Origin: a bacterium UBA2219
GTDB lineage: Bacteria > Desulfobacterota > Deferrimicrobia > Deferrimicrobiales > Deferrimicrobiaceae
DNA length: 19,799 nucleotides
Direction: 5' to 3'
Assembly (NCBI GenBank): GCA_002327765.1
Contig: DCUH01000139.1
Coordinates: 1-19,799, forward strand
Shown here: positions 5,890 to 12,931 of the stretch, piece by piece
Position numbering within the stretch: the stretch's first letter is position 1
Layout of the letters: the number at the start of each line of letters is the position of its first letter
Position numbers and translations under genes: made by a program
Notes under the pieces: model-generated
Told to the model about the DNA's origin: nothing
What the model saw: the letters and a program-made list of their open reading frames with translations, nothing else
Databases searched by the model: none

Positions 5890-6339
5890 GTGAAGGAAAT
5901 CCTCGAAAGCATCGAGCGGCGCATCCTTTCGGAAGGCGGAAAAAGGAGCAGGAGCCGCTCCGCCGTGATAGAGACCTTCTTCCGGGGGCGCACGCACGTC
6001 ACCGTGGAGGAGCTGGCCCGGGCGGTCCGAGAGGGCTCCCCCGGGGTCGGCAACGTCACCGTCTACCGGACCCTGAAGCTCCTTTCCCGGATGGGATATG
6101 TGAAGGAGCTCGACTTCGGGGACGGGGCCCGGCGGTATGAAAGCAACCTCTCTGCCCATCACGACCATCTCGTCTGCACCGTTTGCGGGAAGGTCATCGA
6201 GTTCGAAGATCACGAGATCGAGAAGCTCCAAAACCTCGTGACGCGCCGCCACGGGTTCCTGCCGGAGGCGCACCGGCTCGAGATCTTCGGGCGCTGCCGC
6301 AGGTGCGCGTCCTTGGCAGGGGAGGCGGGAAGAAGATGA
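5890..6339 (+). CDS. fur: Fur-family ferric uptake regulator
   Basis: This is a metal-sensing DNA-binding repressor of iron uptake genes. From GTG 5890 it has 149 residues, the usual Fur length. An upstream ATG at 5719 would read through the terminator, and no other usual start codon lies in frame between them. The N-terminal winged helix (about 1-82) has the recognition helix region GNVTVYRTLKLLSRMG. The dimerisation domain shows HHDH (90-93), CTVC with C96/C99, E105, H108 and a second CxxC at C136/C139, that is, both structural zinc pairs and the regulatory metal site. Its ribosome site GGAAAGG (5867-5873) is 16 nt from GTG, rather far, so the start is not certain. The stop overlaps feoB by ATGA. 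Fur proper is most likely from its operator and feoB linkage, but PerR or Zur cannot be excluded by eye. Confidence 0.88.
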   Translation: MKEILESIERRILSEGGKRSRSRSAVIETFFRGRTHVTVEELARAVREGSPGVGNVTVYRTLKLLSRMGYVKELDFGDGARRYESNLSAHHDHLVCTVCGKVIEFEDHEIEKLQNLVTRRHGFLPEAHRLEIFGRCRRCASLAGEAGRR

Positions 6340-8306
6340 CCTCCGCCTGGAAGAAGGAGGAGGCGTCCTCCGCCGTGATACTGGTCGGGAACCCGAACGT
6401 GGGGAAGAGCGTCGTTTTCGGCGCGCTCACCGGGCGATACGTGAACGTTTCCAATTACCCCGGGACCACGGTCGAAGTCACCCGCGGGGAGACGAGGGAC
6501 CGGGGAACGGTCTACGAGGTGATCGACACCCCGGGGGTGTACTCGCTGCTGCCGATGTCCGAGGACGAGCGGGTCACACGGGACATCCTGATGCGGGAGC
6601 CGGGCGCACGCGTCCTCCAGGTGTGTGACGCGAGGAACATGCGCCGGTCCCTCATGATCACCATCCAGCTCGCGGAAATGGGCGTACCGCTTCTCCTCGC
6701 GGTGAACATGGCGGACGAGGCGCGTAACGAGGGCGTGATGCCCCGGCTGGAGCTCCTCGAGGAGCGGCTCGGGGTCGAGGCGGTGCCGACCGTGGCCGTG
6801 CGGAAGCAGGGGACGGACCGTCTGCTGCCGCTGCTCGGCCGGGCCAAACCCGCCTCCGCCGCGGTCCACTACGGGAACCGGATCGAGGCGGCGATCTCGA
6901 GGATGGAGGAGCTGCTCCCCCGGGAGGCGCCGCTCGGCAAGCGGGCGCTGGCGCTCATGCTCCTGTGCGGCGACGAATCCCTCACTTCGTGGCTGGCGGA
7001 GAACGTCCCGGCGCAGCGAATCCGGGACATGAACGCCGTGAGGAACCGGCTTACCGAGGCGGTCGGGGAAGACATCTCCTACCGCGTGAACCAGGCCCGC
7101 CTGGCGTGGATCGACCGCCTGCTGGGGACGATGGGAAGGGAGGATGCGCCGCCGAGGGGATTGGACTTCGCCCAACGGTTCGGTCGCCTCTCGATGGACC
7201 CGGTGTACGGGATCCCCATCCTAGCGGCGGTCCTGTTCCTCGCGTACGAGTTCGTCGGGGTGTTCGGCGCGGGGTTCCTCGTCGATCTTCTCCAGGGGAA
7301 GGTGTTCGACGGGTGGATCGTCCCGGCGGTGGCCTGGGTCGTCGACCGGGCGTTCCCGTGGCCCTTCGCGAGGGACTTCCTCGTGGGGCCTTACGGCATG
7401 GTATCGATGGCCCTTTCCTACGCGATCGCCATCGTCCTGCCGATCGTCGGCACCTTCTTCTTCGGGTTCGGTGTCCTGGAGGACTCGGGGTACCTCCCGC
7501 GGCTGGCGGTGATGGTGGACCGCGGGTTCAAGCGGATCGGCTGCAACGGGAAGGCGGTACTGCCGCTGATCCTGGGGCTGGGGTGCGACACGATGGCGAC
7601 CTTGACGACCCGCATCCTGGAGACGCGCAAGGAGCGGATCATCATCACGCTCCTGCTCGCACTCGGCGTTCCCTGCTCGGCCCAGCTCGGAGTCATCCTC
7701 GGCATGCTCGCCGACGTGGGGCCGGCGGCGTCCATCACATGGTTCCTCGTTCTCGTCGGCGTCATCTTCCTCGTGGGGTACCTGGCGGCCAAGGTCATCC
7801 CGGGAGACCCGTCCGATTTCATCCTGGAGATCCCTCCCATCCGCTGGCCGCAGCCGGGCAACCTGCTGGTGAAGACGATGGCGCGCATCGAATGGTACCT
7901 GCGGGAGGCGGTGCCCCTGTTCATCGTCGGGACCCTGATCCTTTTCGTCTCGGACCGCATGGGGCTCCTGCCGTGGGTCCAGAAGGCGGCGGAGCCGCTC
8001 GTGGTCAGGCTGCTCGACCTGCCGCCGAAGACCGCGGAGGCGTTTCTGATCGGCTTTCTCCGCAGGGACTATGGCGCGGCGGGGCTGTTCGCCATGGCGA
8101 AGGCCGGCATGCTCACGAACCTCCAGGTCCTGGTCAGCCTGGTGACGATCACGCTGTTCATCCCATGCCTTGCCAACCTGCTCGTCATCTACAAGGAGCA
8201 GGGCGGCAAGGTGACCGCGTACATCGTCCTCTTCATCTTCCCCTTCGCCGTCCTCGTCGGCGCCGCGGTCAACTTCGCCGCACGGGAGCTGGGGATCCAC
8301 TTCTGA
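6336..8306 (+). CDS. feoB: Ferrous iron transporter FeoB
   Basis: FeoB is the GTPase-coupled inner-membrane importer of Fe(II). The start is ATG 6336, overlapping the fur stop, with AGGGGAGG at 6318-6325; upstream in-frame extensions run through fur and are rejected. The 656-residue protein has a cytoplasmic G domain: GNPNVGKS (18-25), T44/T45 as switch I, DTPG (64-67) and NMAD (124-127). A helical guanine-dissociation-inhibitor region follows to about residue 270. The membrane part (about 290-650) carries LEDSGYLPR (381-389), Gate 1 as GLGCDTMAT and GVPCSAQ, RRDYGAAGL, and Gate 2 with PCLAN (610-614). Gate cysteines include C417, C447 and C611. The protein is somewhat shorter than E. coli FeoB (about 770). 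It has no fused FeoA, and the only FeoA-like domain nearby is in the DtxR-type gene two genes downstream. Confidence 0.97.
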   Translation: MTSAWKKEEASSAVILVGNPNVGKSVVFGALTGRYVNVSNYPGTTVEVTRGETRDRGTVYEVIDTPGVYSLLPMSEDERVTRDILMREPGARVLQVCDARNMRRSLMITIQLAEMGVPLLLAVNMADEARNEGVMPRLELLEERLGVEAVPTVAVRKQGTDRLLPLLGRAKPASAAVHYGNRIEAAISRMEELLPREAPLGKRALALMLLCGDESLTSWLAENVPAQRIRDMNAVRNRLTEAVGEDISYRVNQARLAWIDRLLGTMGREDAPPRGLDFAQRFGRLSMDPVYGIPILAAVLFLAYEFVGVFGAGFLVDLLQGKVFDGWIVPAVAWVVDRAFPWPFARDFLVGPYGMVSMALSYAIAIVLPIVGTFFFGFGVLEDSGYLPRLAVMVDRGFKRIGCNGKAVLPLILGLGCDTMATLTTRILETRKERIIITLLLALGVPCSAQLGVILGMLADVGPAASITWFLVLVGVIFLVGYLAAKVIPGDPSDFILEIPPIRWPQPGNLLVKTMARIEWYLREAVPLFIVGTLILFVSDRMGLLPWVQKAAEPLVVRLLDLPPKTAEAFLIGFLRRDYGAAGLFAMAKAGMLTNLQVLVSLVTITLFIPCLANLLVIYKEQGGKVTAYIVLFIFPFAVLVGAAVNFAARELGIHF

Positions 8307-8512
8307 TGCCCGGCGACGGCGGAAAGACGATCCGCTGCCCCCTGTGCGGGTTCGACATCGACCCCGCGGACCGGGGATGCCGCACCGGCTGCCCCATGGG
8401 GAGGAGCTGCTCCCTTGTCTGCTGCCCGAGATGCCGGTACTCTTTTCCCATGCCCGAGTCGAAGGTGATCAACCTGCTGAAATCCATCCTTCGGAAAGGA
8501 AAGGCGTCATGA
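8306..8512 (+). CDS. Small eight-cysteine protein in the feo cluster, function unknown
   Basis: I do not recognise this 68-residue protein as a named family. It has eight cysteines with spacing C-x2-C-x10-C-x3-C-x5-C-x3-CC-x2-C (C11, C14, C25, C29, C35, C39, C40, C43), including CPLCG and CCPRC. A short amphipathic, basic C-terminal stretch (VINLLKSILRKGK) follows. There is no signal peptide or membrane helix, so it is not the known FeoB-associated Cys-rich membrane protein nor a winged-helix FeoC. The pattern suggests two zinc ribbons or an iron/iron-sulfur site in the cytoplasm. Its ATG overlaps the feoB stop (TGATG) and its stop overlaps the next gene (ATGA), so translation is tightly coupled and the frame is very likely real. 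I infer a role as metallochaperone, FeoB partner or redox sensor; nothing in the sequence proves this. Confidence 0.82.
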   Translation: MPGDGGKTIRCPLCGFDIDPADRGCRTGCPMGRSCSLVCCPRCRYSFPMPESKVINLLKSILRKGKAS

Positions 8513-9156
8513 CCCTGTATGGCCAGGACGAGATCCTCGAGACCCTCTGGACGCTGCGGGAGGAAGGGAAGAGCAGCCGCGCGGAGCTGCTTTGCAGCAC
8601 GCAGGAAGAGGCCCCGGAGGCGCTGCTCCAGGAGCTGCGCTCCTCCGGGCAGGTCGAGATCGAGGGAGACGAGATCCGCATGACCCCGGCCGGGGAGCAG
8701 CGCGCCCGAGGCATCATCCGCCGGCACCGGCTGGCGGAGGTGCTGCTGAACAACCTCTTCGAGGTGGAATGGCAGCACCTGGAGAGCAGCGCCTGCCAGT
8801 TCGAGCACATCCTGTCGGAGGCGGTCACCGACAGCGTCTGTACCTTCCTGGGACACCCGCCCGCCTGCCCCCACGGGCAGCCGATCCCCAGGGGGGAGTG
8901 CTGCGACCGCATCCGGATGGACGTCCGCCCCCTCGTCACGCGACTGTCCGACGCCTCGCTGGGCGCCCCGCTCCGGATCGTCTTCATCACCCCGAAGTCC
9001 GTGAAGCGGCTGGAGAAGCTCTCCTCGATGGGGATCGTTCCCGGAAGCACCGTGCGGCTGATGCAGAGGAACCCGTCCCACGTGCTCCAGATCGGGCAGA
9101 CGACGGTCGCCGTGGACAAGGACATCACGGATGAGATCTTCGTCAAGCAGGCGTAG
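8509..9156 (+). CDS. DtxR/IdeR-type metal-dependent regulator with C-terminal FeoA-like domain
   Basis: The 215-residue protein has a winged helix (about 1-70), a dimerisation/metal domain (about 71-125) and a FeoA/SH3-like domain (about 148-213) recognised by LEKLSSMGIVPGSTVRL. By hand alignment, metal ligands of DtxR are kept as H73, E77, C96, E99 and H100 (ACQFEH). The DtxR M10 position appears to be E8, and the H98 position E92, so the metal site is mixed in character. The Cys at 96 favours iron over manganese sensing. The start ATG 8509 follows GGAAAGGAAAGG and overlaps the Cys-rich gene stop. Since no separate feoA is present, the C-terminal domain might also serve as the FeoA partner of FeoB, which is inference. 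Its last 26 nt overlap the next gene. Confidence 0.88.
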   Translation: MTLYGQDEILETLWTLREEGKSSRAELLCSTQEEAPEALLQELRSSGQVEIEGDEIRMTPAGEQRARGIIRRHRLAEVLLNNLFEVEWQHLESSACQFEHILSEAVTDSVCTFLGHPPACPHGQPIPRGECCDRIRMDVRPLVTRLSDASLGAPLRIVFITPKSVKRLEKLSSMGIVPGSTVRLMQRNPSHVLQIGQTTVAVDKDITDEIFVKQA

Positions 9157-10390
9157 CGCCGTCGCCGTCCTCCTGTGCTTCGCGCTTCCGCTGCAATTTG
9201 CCGTCCCGCCGGCGGCGCGGGCGGCGGGCGGCGAGACGCCGGAGGCCGCCCTTCTGCTGAAATACGCCGCGCCCGACATCCCGGAAGAGGCGTCGCGGCG
9301 AATGTTTGACCCGGTCCCGGGAAAGGTGGCCGGGGAAGTGCGCGTCCGCTGGGTGCCCGTCCCGGCGGAGGGCCCTTTCGCCAAGGACCCGGACGCGGCG
9401 CACCCCGTGCCGGGGGACGAGGCCCTCCGGAGGATCTCCGGAAAGATATCCCGGGCCTCCGCGCACATGGAACGGGTGGAAAACCGGGAGGCCGAGCGGC
9501 TGCTCCAGGAAGCGGAGAAGGAAGCCCGGTCCTACCGGTTCACGGAGACGACGCTTCCCTTCCTCGCCGATATCTTCCTGAGGGAAGGGATCCTCAAGCT
9601 CCGGGCGGGTGAAGCACACGCCGCGGAGATCCTTTTTTCCCGGTCGCTTGCCCTGCGGCCGGGATTTACGCCCGACCCCGCGTTGTTCCCGCCCCAGGTC
9701 CTGTCGGCATGGCGCAAAGCCGCCGGCAGGCCGTTGCCCGAGGCCGAGCTGCTGGTCCAGTCGCTGCCGTCCGGCGCCTCGATCGAGGTGGACGGCGCAC
9801 TAAAGGGGAGGACGCCGTTGCGCGTGCGCCCCGGCAGGACGGGCCCGGTCCGCATCCGCTTGTCGCACAAGGGTTACCGGGACGCAGAAGGCGTCGGGCA
9901 ATGGCTGCCCGGAGACGCGGAGACCCTCGATTTCACGCTTTCGGGCGACCGGGAGGCCCGCCTCGGGGAGCTGCTCTCGGACGGAGGAGGGAGACGGGCG
10001 AGGGGCGCGGGGCCGCTGATCGACGAATTCGCAGCCGCGGCCTCCGTCGAACGGGTCGCCGTCGTCACGCTCGAGAAGGACGCCGCGGGGGGAGGGTATC
10101 TCGCGCGGGCGTACTCGCGGGTGGCGCCGGGGGGCGATCCGGCGTACCTAGGGGAGACGCGGCTTCCGCCGGGCGACGGCGCCTCCCACGCCGTCGCCGA
10201 GTGGCTCGCCGCCCGGCTGGTTGCCCACGGCTGGCCTCCCGAAAGCAAAGACCTCGAGGCGAAACCGTGGTACAAGAAGTGGTGGGTTTGGGGCATGGTG
10301 GTCGCGGGGGCGGGCATCGCCGCGGCCCTTGCCGGCGGCGGAGGCGGTTCGGGCGGTTCGGGCGATTCCTCCATCGCCGTGGATTTCTAG
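9131..10390 (+). CDS. Exported PEGA-domain protein
   Basis: The function is not known. The 419-residue protein starts with a Sec signal peptide (basic MRSSSSRR, hydrophobic core to about residue 25, AxA-type cleavage near A31/A32). A helical, charged middle (about 100-195) looks like short TPR-type helices. A PEGA domain follows (about 205-270) with LLVQSLPSGASIEVDG and GRTPLRVRPG. Near the C-terminus, YKKWWVWGMVVAGAGIAAAL (about 380-401) is a membrane helix, then a Gly/Ser-rich stretch and a short tail. PEGA proteins often sit at the cell surface or periplasm and bind peptidoglycan or S-layer, though this is loosely established. ATG 9131 overlaps the upstream gene by 26 nt, and AAGGA lies 8 nt before it. 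Confidence 0.8.
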   Translation: MRSSSSRRSAVAVLLCFALPLQFAVPPAARAAGGETPEAALLLKYAAPDIPEEASRRMFDPVPGKVAGEVRVRWVPVPAEGPFAKDPDAAHPVPGDEALRRISGKISRASAHMERVENREAERLLQEAEKEARSYRFTETTLPFLADIFLREGILKLRAGEAHAAEILFSRSLALRPGFTPDPALFPPQVLSAWRKAAGRPLPEAELLVQSLPSGASIEVDGALKGRTPLRVRPGRTGPVRIRLSHKGYRDAEGVGQWLPGDAETLDFTLSGDREARLGELLSDGGGRRARGAGPLIDEFAAAASVERVAVVTLEKDAAGGGYLARAYSRVAPGGDPAYLGETRLPPGDGASHAVAEWLAARLVAHGWPPESKDLEAKPWYKKWWVWGMVVAGAGIAAALAGGGGGSGGSGDSSIAVDF

Positions 10391-10409
10391 ACGCGACGGG
10401 AACCCATCG

Positions 10410-10763
10410 ATGAGAAAACAGCCGAACGAAACCATGCGCCAAAGGGTCCGTCTTCCGCTTCTCATAGCGGGGGCGCTGGTGCTGATCGCGATCTTCATCT
10501 CCCTCTTCCGTGACATGGGCGTCATAGGCCTCGTCAAGCTGCGGAACACGGAGAAGCAGCTCCGCTCGGAGGTCGAGCGGCTCCGCAGGGAGAACGCCGA
10601 TCTGAAAAGCCGGGTGGAAGGGCTGCGCAGCAACCCGTCGGTGATCGAGGACGAGGCCCGCAGGATGGGGCTGATCAAGGAGAAGGAGAAGGTCATCGTG
10701 GTGCCCCCGCGTCGCGATTCCCGGGAGGCGGCTCCCGCGGGGGGCGACGCCAAGCGTCCGTAG
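10410..10763 (+). CDS. ftsB: FtsB/DivIC-like septum formation initiator protein
   Basis: This small bitopic membrane protein belongs to the septum-formation-initiator family, whose members bridge FtsL and FtsQ in the divisome. The 117 residues comprise a short cytoplasmic N-terminus, one membrane helix (about 14-33), a coiled coil with leucine heptads (about 44-73: LRSEVERLRRENADLKSRVE) and the family motif NPSVIEDEARRMGLIKEKEKVI (75-96). The start is ATG 10410, 19 nt after the PEGA gene; a second ATG at 10434 would shorten the N-terminus by eight residues and cannot be excluded. A Pro/Arg/Ala-rich tail follows. FtsB is more often beside eno or ispD, so the location after a feo cluster is unusual. 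FtsL of the same fold is an alternative but less likely. Confidence 0.8.
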   Translation: MRKQPNETMRQRVRLPLLIAGALVLIAIFISLFRDMGVIGLVKLRNTEKQLRSEVERLRRENADLKSRVEGLRSNPSVIEDEARRMGLIKEKEKVIVVPPRRDSREAAPAGGDAKRP

Positions 10764-12859
10764 TGCCGCCGTCGCCCGAACGGGCGGGTTATTTCGCCCC
10801 GCCGTACCTACTGTTGCTCCTGTTCCTCCGCGCGCGCGGGATCGACGGCTGGCCGTTCCTGCTGGCCTGCGCCGCCGGCCCCGCAGTATTCGCATGGGTC
10901 CTCGCCGATTTCCTCGCCGCAAAACGTGGAGGCGGGCGCGTGCCTCCCTGGACGCCTCTCCTTGCATGGGGCGGCGTCGCCGCTCTGGAGCTGCACGCGG
11001 CGTTTCCCGCCGTCGCGGGAACCCGTGCCGTCCCGGCGGCGCTTTCCTTTGCGCTGGCTTTCCGGCTGCGCCCCGCGATCTCCGTCCCGTCCATGATCGG
11101 CGTTGCGGCATGGATCGCCCTGATGGCCTCGCGGACCGCGGAGGGGGCGGCCGCCGGGTTCGCCTCGATCGCGGCGCTCGCTTTGCCTGCCGGGGCGGCG
11201 GGGTTCTTCGCCCGGAAGAAGTGCGATAGTCCCCGAGCGGACGAGATCCGGGCCCGAGAGACGATCGCCGGAAGCCGTTGCCTTGTCCTTCCCTGGGAGG
11301 AGCCCGTGCCGGGCCGCGGGAGCGCGCCGGGGGAGGCAGCCGGTGAGCTCGCGCTGCTGCGGCGCGAGCTGGAGCTCACGGAGGGGATCCGGGGGGCGCT
11401 GGAGCGGCTCCTGCCGTTGATCGGGGCGGCGCACGTCGCGTATTTGGCCCCCGCGGCGGCGCCCGGAAGCTCATGCCACGAGGGGCTCGTAGCGAGCCTG
11501 GGGAAGGGTCCGAGCAGGGCGTTCGAAGTTCCGGACACTTTCGTGCCGGTCCGCGAGGCCGTCGTCTTCCGCCGCCCGTTCCGGGAGGAAGGGCCGGCGG
11601 CCGCGAGGTACGTCCCGGAGGAACTGGAGATCGGCGGGCGGCCGACGGGGATCTTCGCGGAGCCCGTGTTCCGGGGGGAGTCGGTGGAAGGCGTCCTCCT
11701 GGCGATACGGGAAGAGGAGGGGGGATGGCCCGACTGCGCCGCGTCCCTGCTCGAATTCGTCGCGCATTTCGTCGGGCGCGACATCGAAAGGACCCGCCTG
11801 CTCCACCAGGCGGAAAGGTACCTGCTCCGTGAGGACTGGTATCACCGGATGGTGAGGAACATGGTGCGGGTCGGCGGCGCGGAGAAGGGCGCGCAGGAGA
11901 GCCTGCCGCTGCGGCGGCAGAAGGTCTACGCGGAGGCGGTCGGGCAGCTGCGCAGGCAGGTGGGCGCGGACCGGGCGCTGCTGATCGGGACCAGCGACGG
12001 GGGAAAGACCGGCTGGATCACATGGGAGGAGACGGAATCCGGGGCCGGCGGGTCGGACCTGCCGGAAGCGCTGGAATCGTCGTACGCCGGCTGGGTGATC
12101 CGGACGGGTTCGAGGCGCATCATCACCGAGACCCGGGGGGGAGCCCGGGGGCAGAACATTCTTCCTCCCGCCTGGACGAAAGCCTGCGAGAAGTCCTTCC
12201 TGCTGCTGCCCGTGGCGGGCGTGGGGGGCTTCCGCGGCGCCGTCGTCTGCTGCCACGGGGAGGAGAGGCGGTTCCACCGGCAGCACGCGGAAACCGCGCG
12301 GGACATCACGGAGGTCATGCAGCTCGGGCTCTCCCACGTGGGGCACCTCGAGATGCTGACGAAGCGGGCGGAGACCGACGGGCTGACGGGGCTTGCCAAC
12401 CGGAAGTCGTTCCTGCAGCGGCTCGAGGCGGAGCTCGAGCGCCTGGACGGGCGGCACCCGCTGGCCGTGATCATGGTGGATATCGACCATTTCAAGCGGA
12501 TCAACGATACCTACGGGCATCCCTTCGGCGACGAGGTGCTGCGGGGGGTTTCCGCCGTCCTGGGGAAGGCCATTCGACGCGGCGACTCCGTCGGCAGGTA
12601 CGGCGGGGAGGAGTTCGTCCTCTTCCTCCCCATGGCGGACCCCGTAAAGGCCGTGGAGGGGGCGGACCGGCTGCGCCGGATGATCCGTCAAACGAAGTTT
12701 TCGCACGAGGGGAAGGAGGTGGCCGTCACGGCGTCCTTCGGGCTGTCCTGCGCTCCCGGTCACGGGAACCGGCCGGAAGAGCTGCTCAAAAAAGCGGACG
12801 AGGCGCTCTACCTGTCCAAGCAGCGCGGGCGCGACCGGGTGACGCTGTATCCGGGCTGA
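10763..12859 (+). CDS. Membrane-bound diguanylate cyclase (GGDEF domain)
   Basis: The enzyme makes cyclic di-GMP from two GTP. The start is GTG 10763 overlapping the ftsB stop (TAGTG), giving 698 residues. The N-terminus (about 10-150) has several Ala/Leu-rich membrane helices. A middle of about 350 residues looks like two GAF-type sensor segments (about 200-345 and 370-520), though I see no clear ligand residues. The C-terminal GGDEF domain starts at about 530 with AETDGLTGLANRKSF and VDIDHFKRINDTYGHPFGD. The active site is intact, RYGGEEF with GGEEF at 614-618. An inhibitory I-site RRGD sits at 605-608, five residues before it, so product inhibition is expected. No EAL or HD-GYP domain follows. 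The signal sensed is unknown. Confidence 0.9.
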   Translation: MPPSPERAGYFAPPYLLLLLFLRARGIDGWPFLLACAAGPAVFAWVLADFLAAKRGGGRVPPWTPLLAWGGVAALELHAAFPAVAGTRAVPAALSFALAFRLRPAISVPSMIGVAAWIALMASRTAEGAAAGFASIAALALPAGAAGFFARKKCDSPRADEIRARETIAGSRCLVLPWEEPVPGRGSAPGEAAGELALLRRELELTEGIRGALERLLPLIGAAHVAYLAPAAAPGSSCHEGLVASLGKGPSRAFEVPDTFVPVREAVVFRRPFREEGPAAARYVPEELEIGGRPTGIFAEPVFRGESVEGVLLAIREEEGGWPDCAASLLEFVAHFVGRDIERTRLLHQAERYLLREDWYHRMVRNMVRVGGAEKGAQESLPLRRQKVYAEAVGQLRRQVGADRALLIGTSDGGKTGWITWEETESGAGGSDLPEALESSYAGWVIRTGSRRIITETRGGARGQNILPPAWTKACEKSFLLLPVAGVGGFRGAVVCCHGEERRFHRQHAETARDITEVMQLGLSHVGHLEMLTKRAETDGLTGLANRKSFLQRLEAELERLDGRHPLAVIMVDIDHFKRINDTYGHPFGDEVLRGVSAVLGKAIRRGDSVGRYGGEEFVLFLPMADPVKAVEGADRLRRMIRQTKFSHEGKEVAVTASFGLSCAPGHGNRPEELLKKADEALYLSKQRGRDRVTLYPG

Positions 12860-12866
12860 CCGCGCG

Positions 12867-12895
12867 TTGACACCCCGCCGGTACCAAGATAAACT
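12867..12895 (+). promoter_or_regulatory. Sigma70-like promoter before argS
   Basis: A perfect TTGACA (12867-12872) is followed after exactly 17 nt by TAAACT (12890-12895), in the 72-nt gap between the GGDEF gene and argS. Transcription would start near 12902. It is the only good promoter seen for the argS-SPOR-trp genes, although read-through from the iron cluster is possible because no terminator lies in the gap. Confidence 0.65.
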
Positions 12896-12931
12896 TCTTC
12901 CCTTACGGATATTTCCCCACCGAGGCAACGT

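Noticed and set aside
6965..8305. + strand frame continuing upstream of the eight-Cys gene through feoB
   Set aside because: The upstream part is an out-of-frame reading of feoB, rich in Arg/Gly/Pro. Only the portion from ATG 8306, coupled to the feoB stop, has a coherent Cys pattern.
10341..10372. Gly/Ser-coding GGCGGTTCG-like repeats at the end of the PEGA gene
   Set aside because: A short coding low-complexity stretch giving a flexible tail, not a separate repeat element.
12860..12931. Possible terminator or T-box leader between the GGDEF gene and argS
   Set aside because: The 72-nt gap has no GC stem with T-run and is too short for a T-box; only a promoter is visible.
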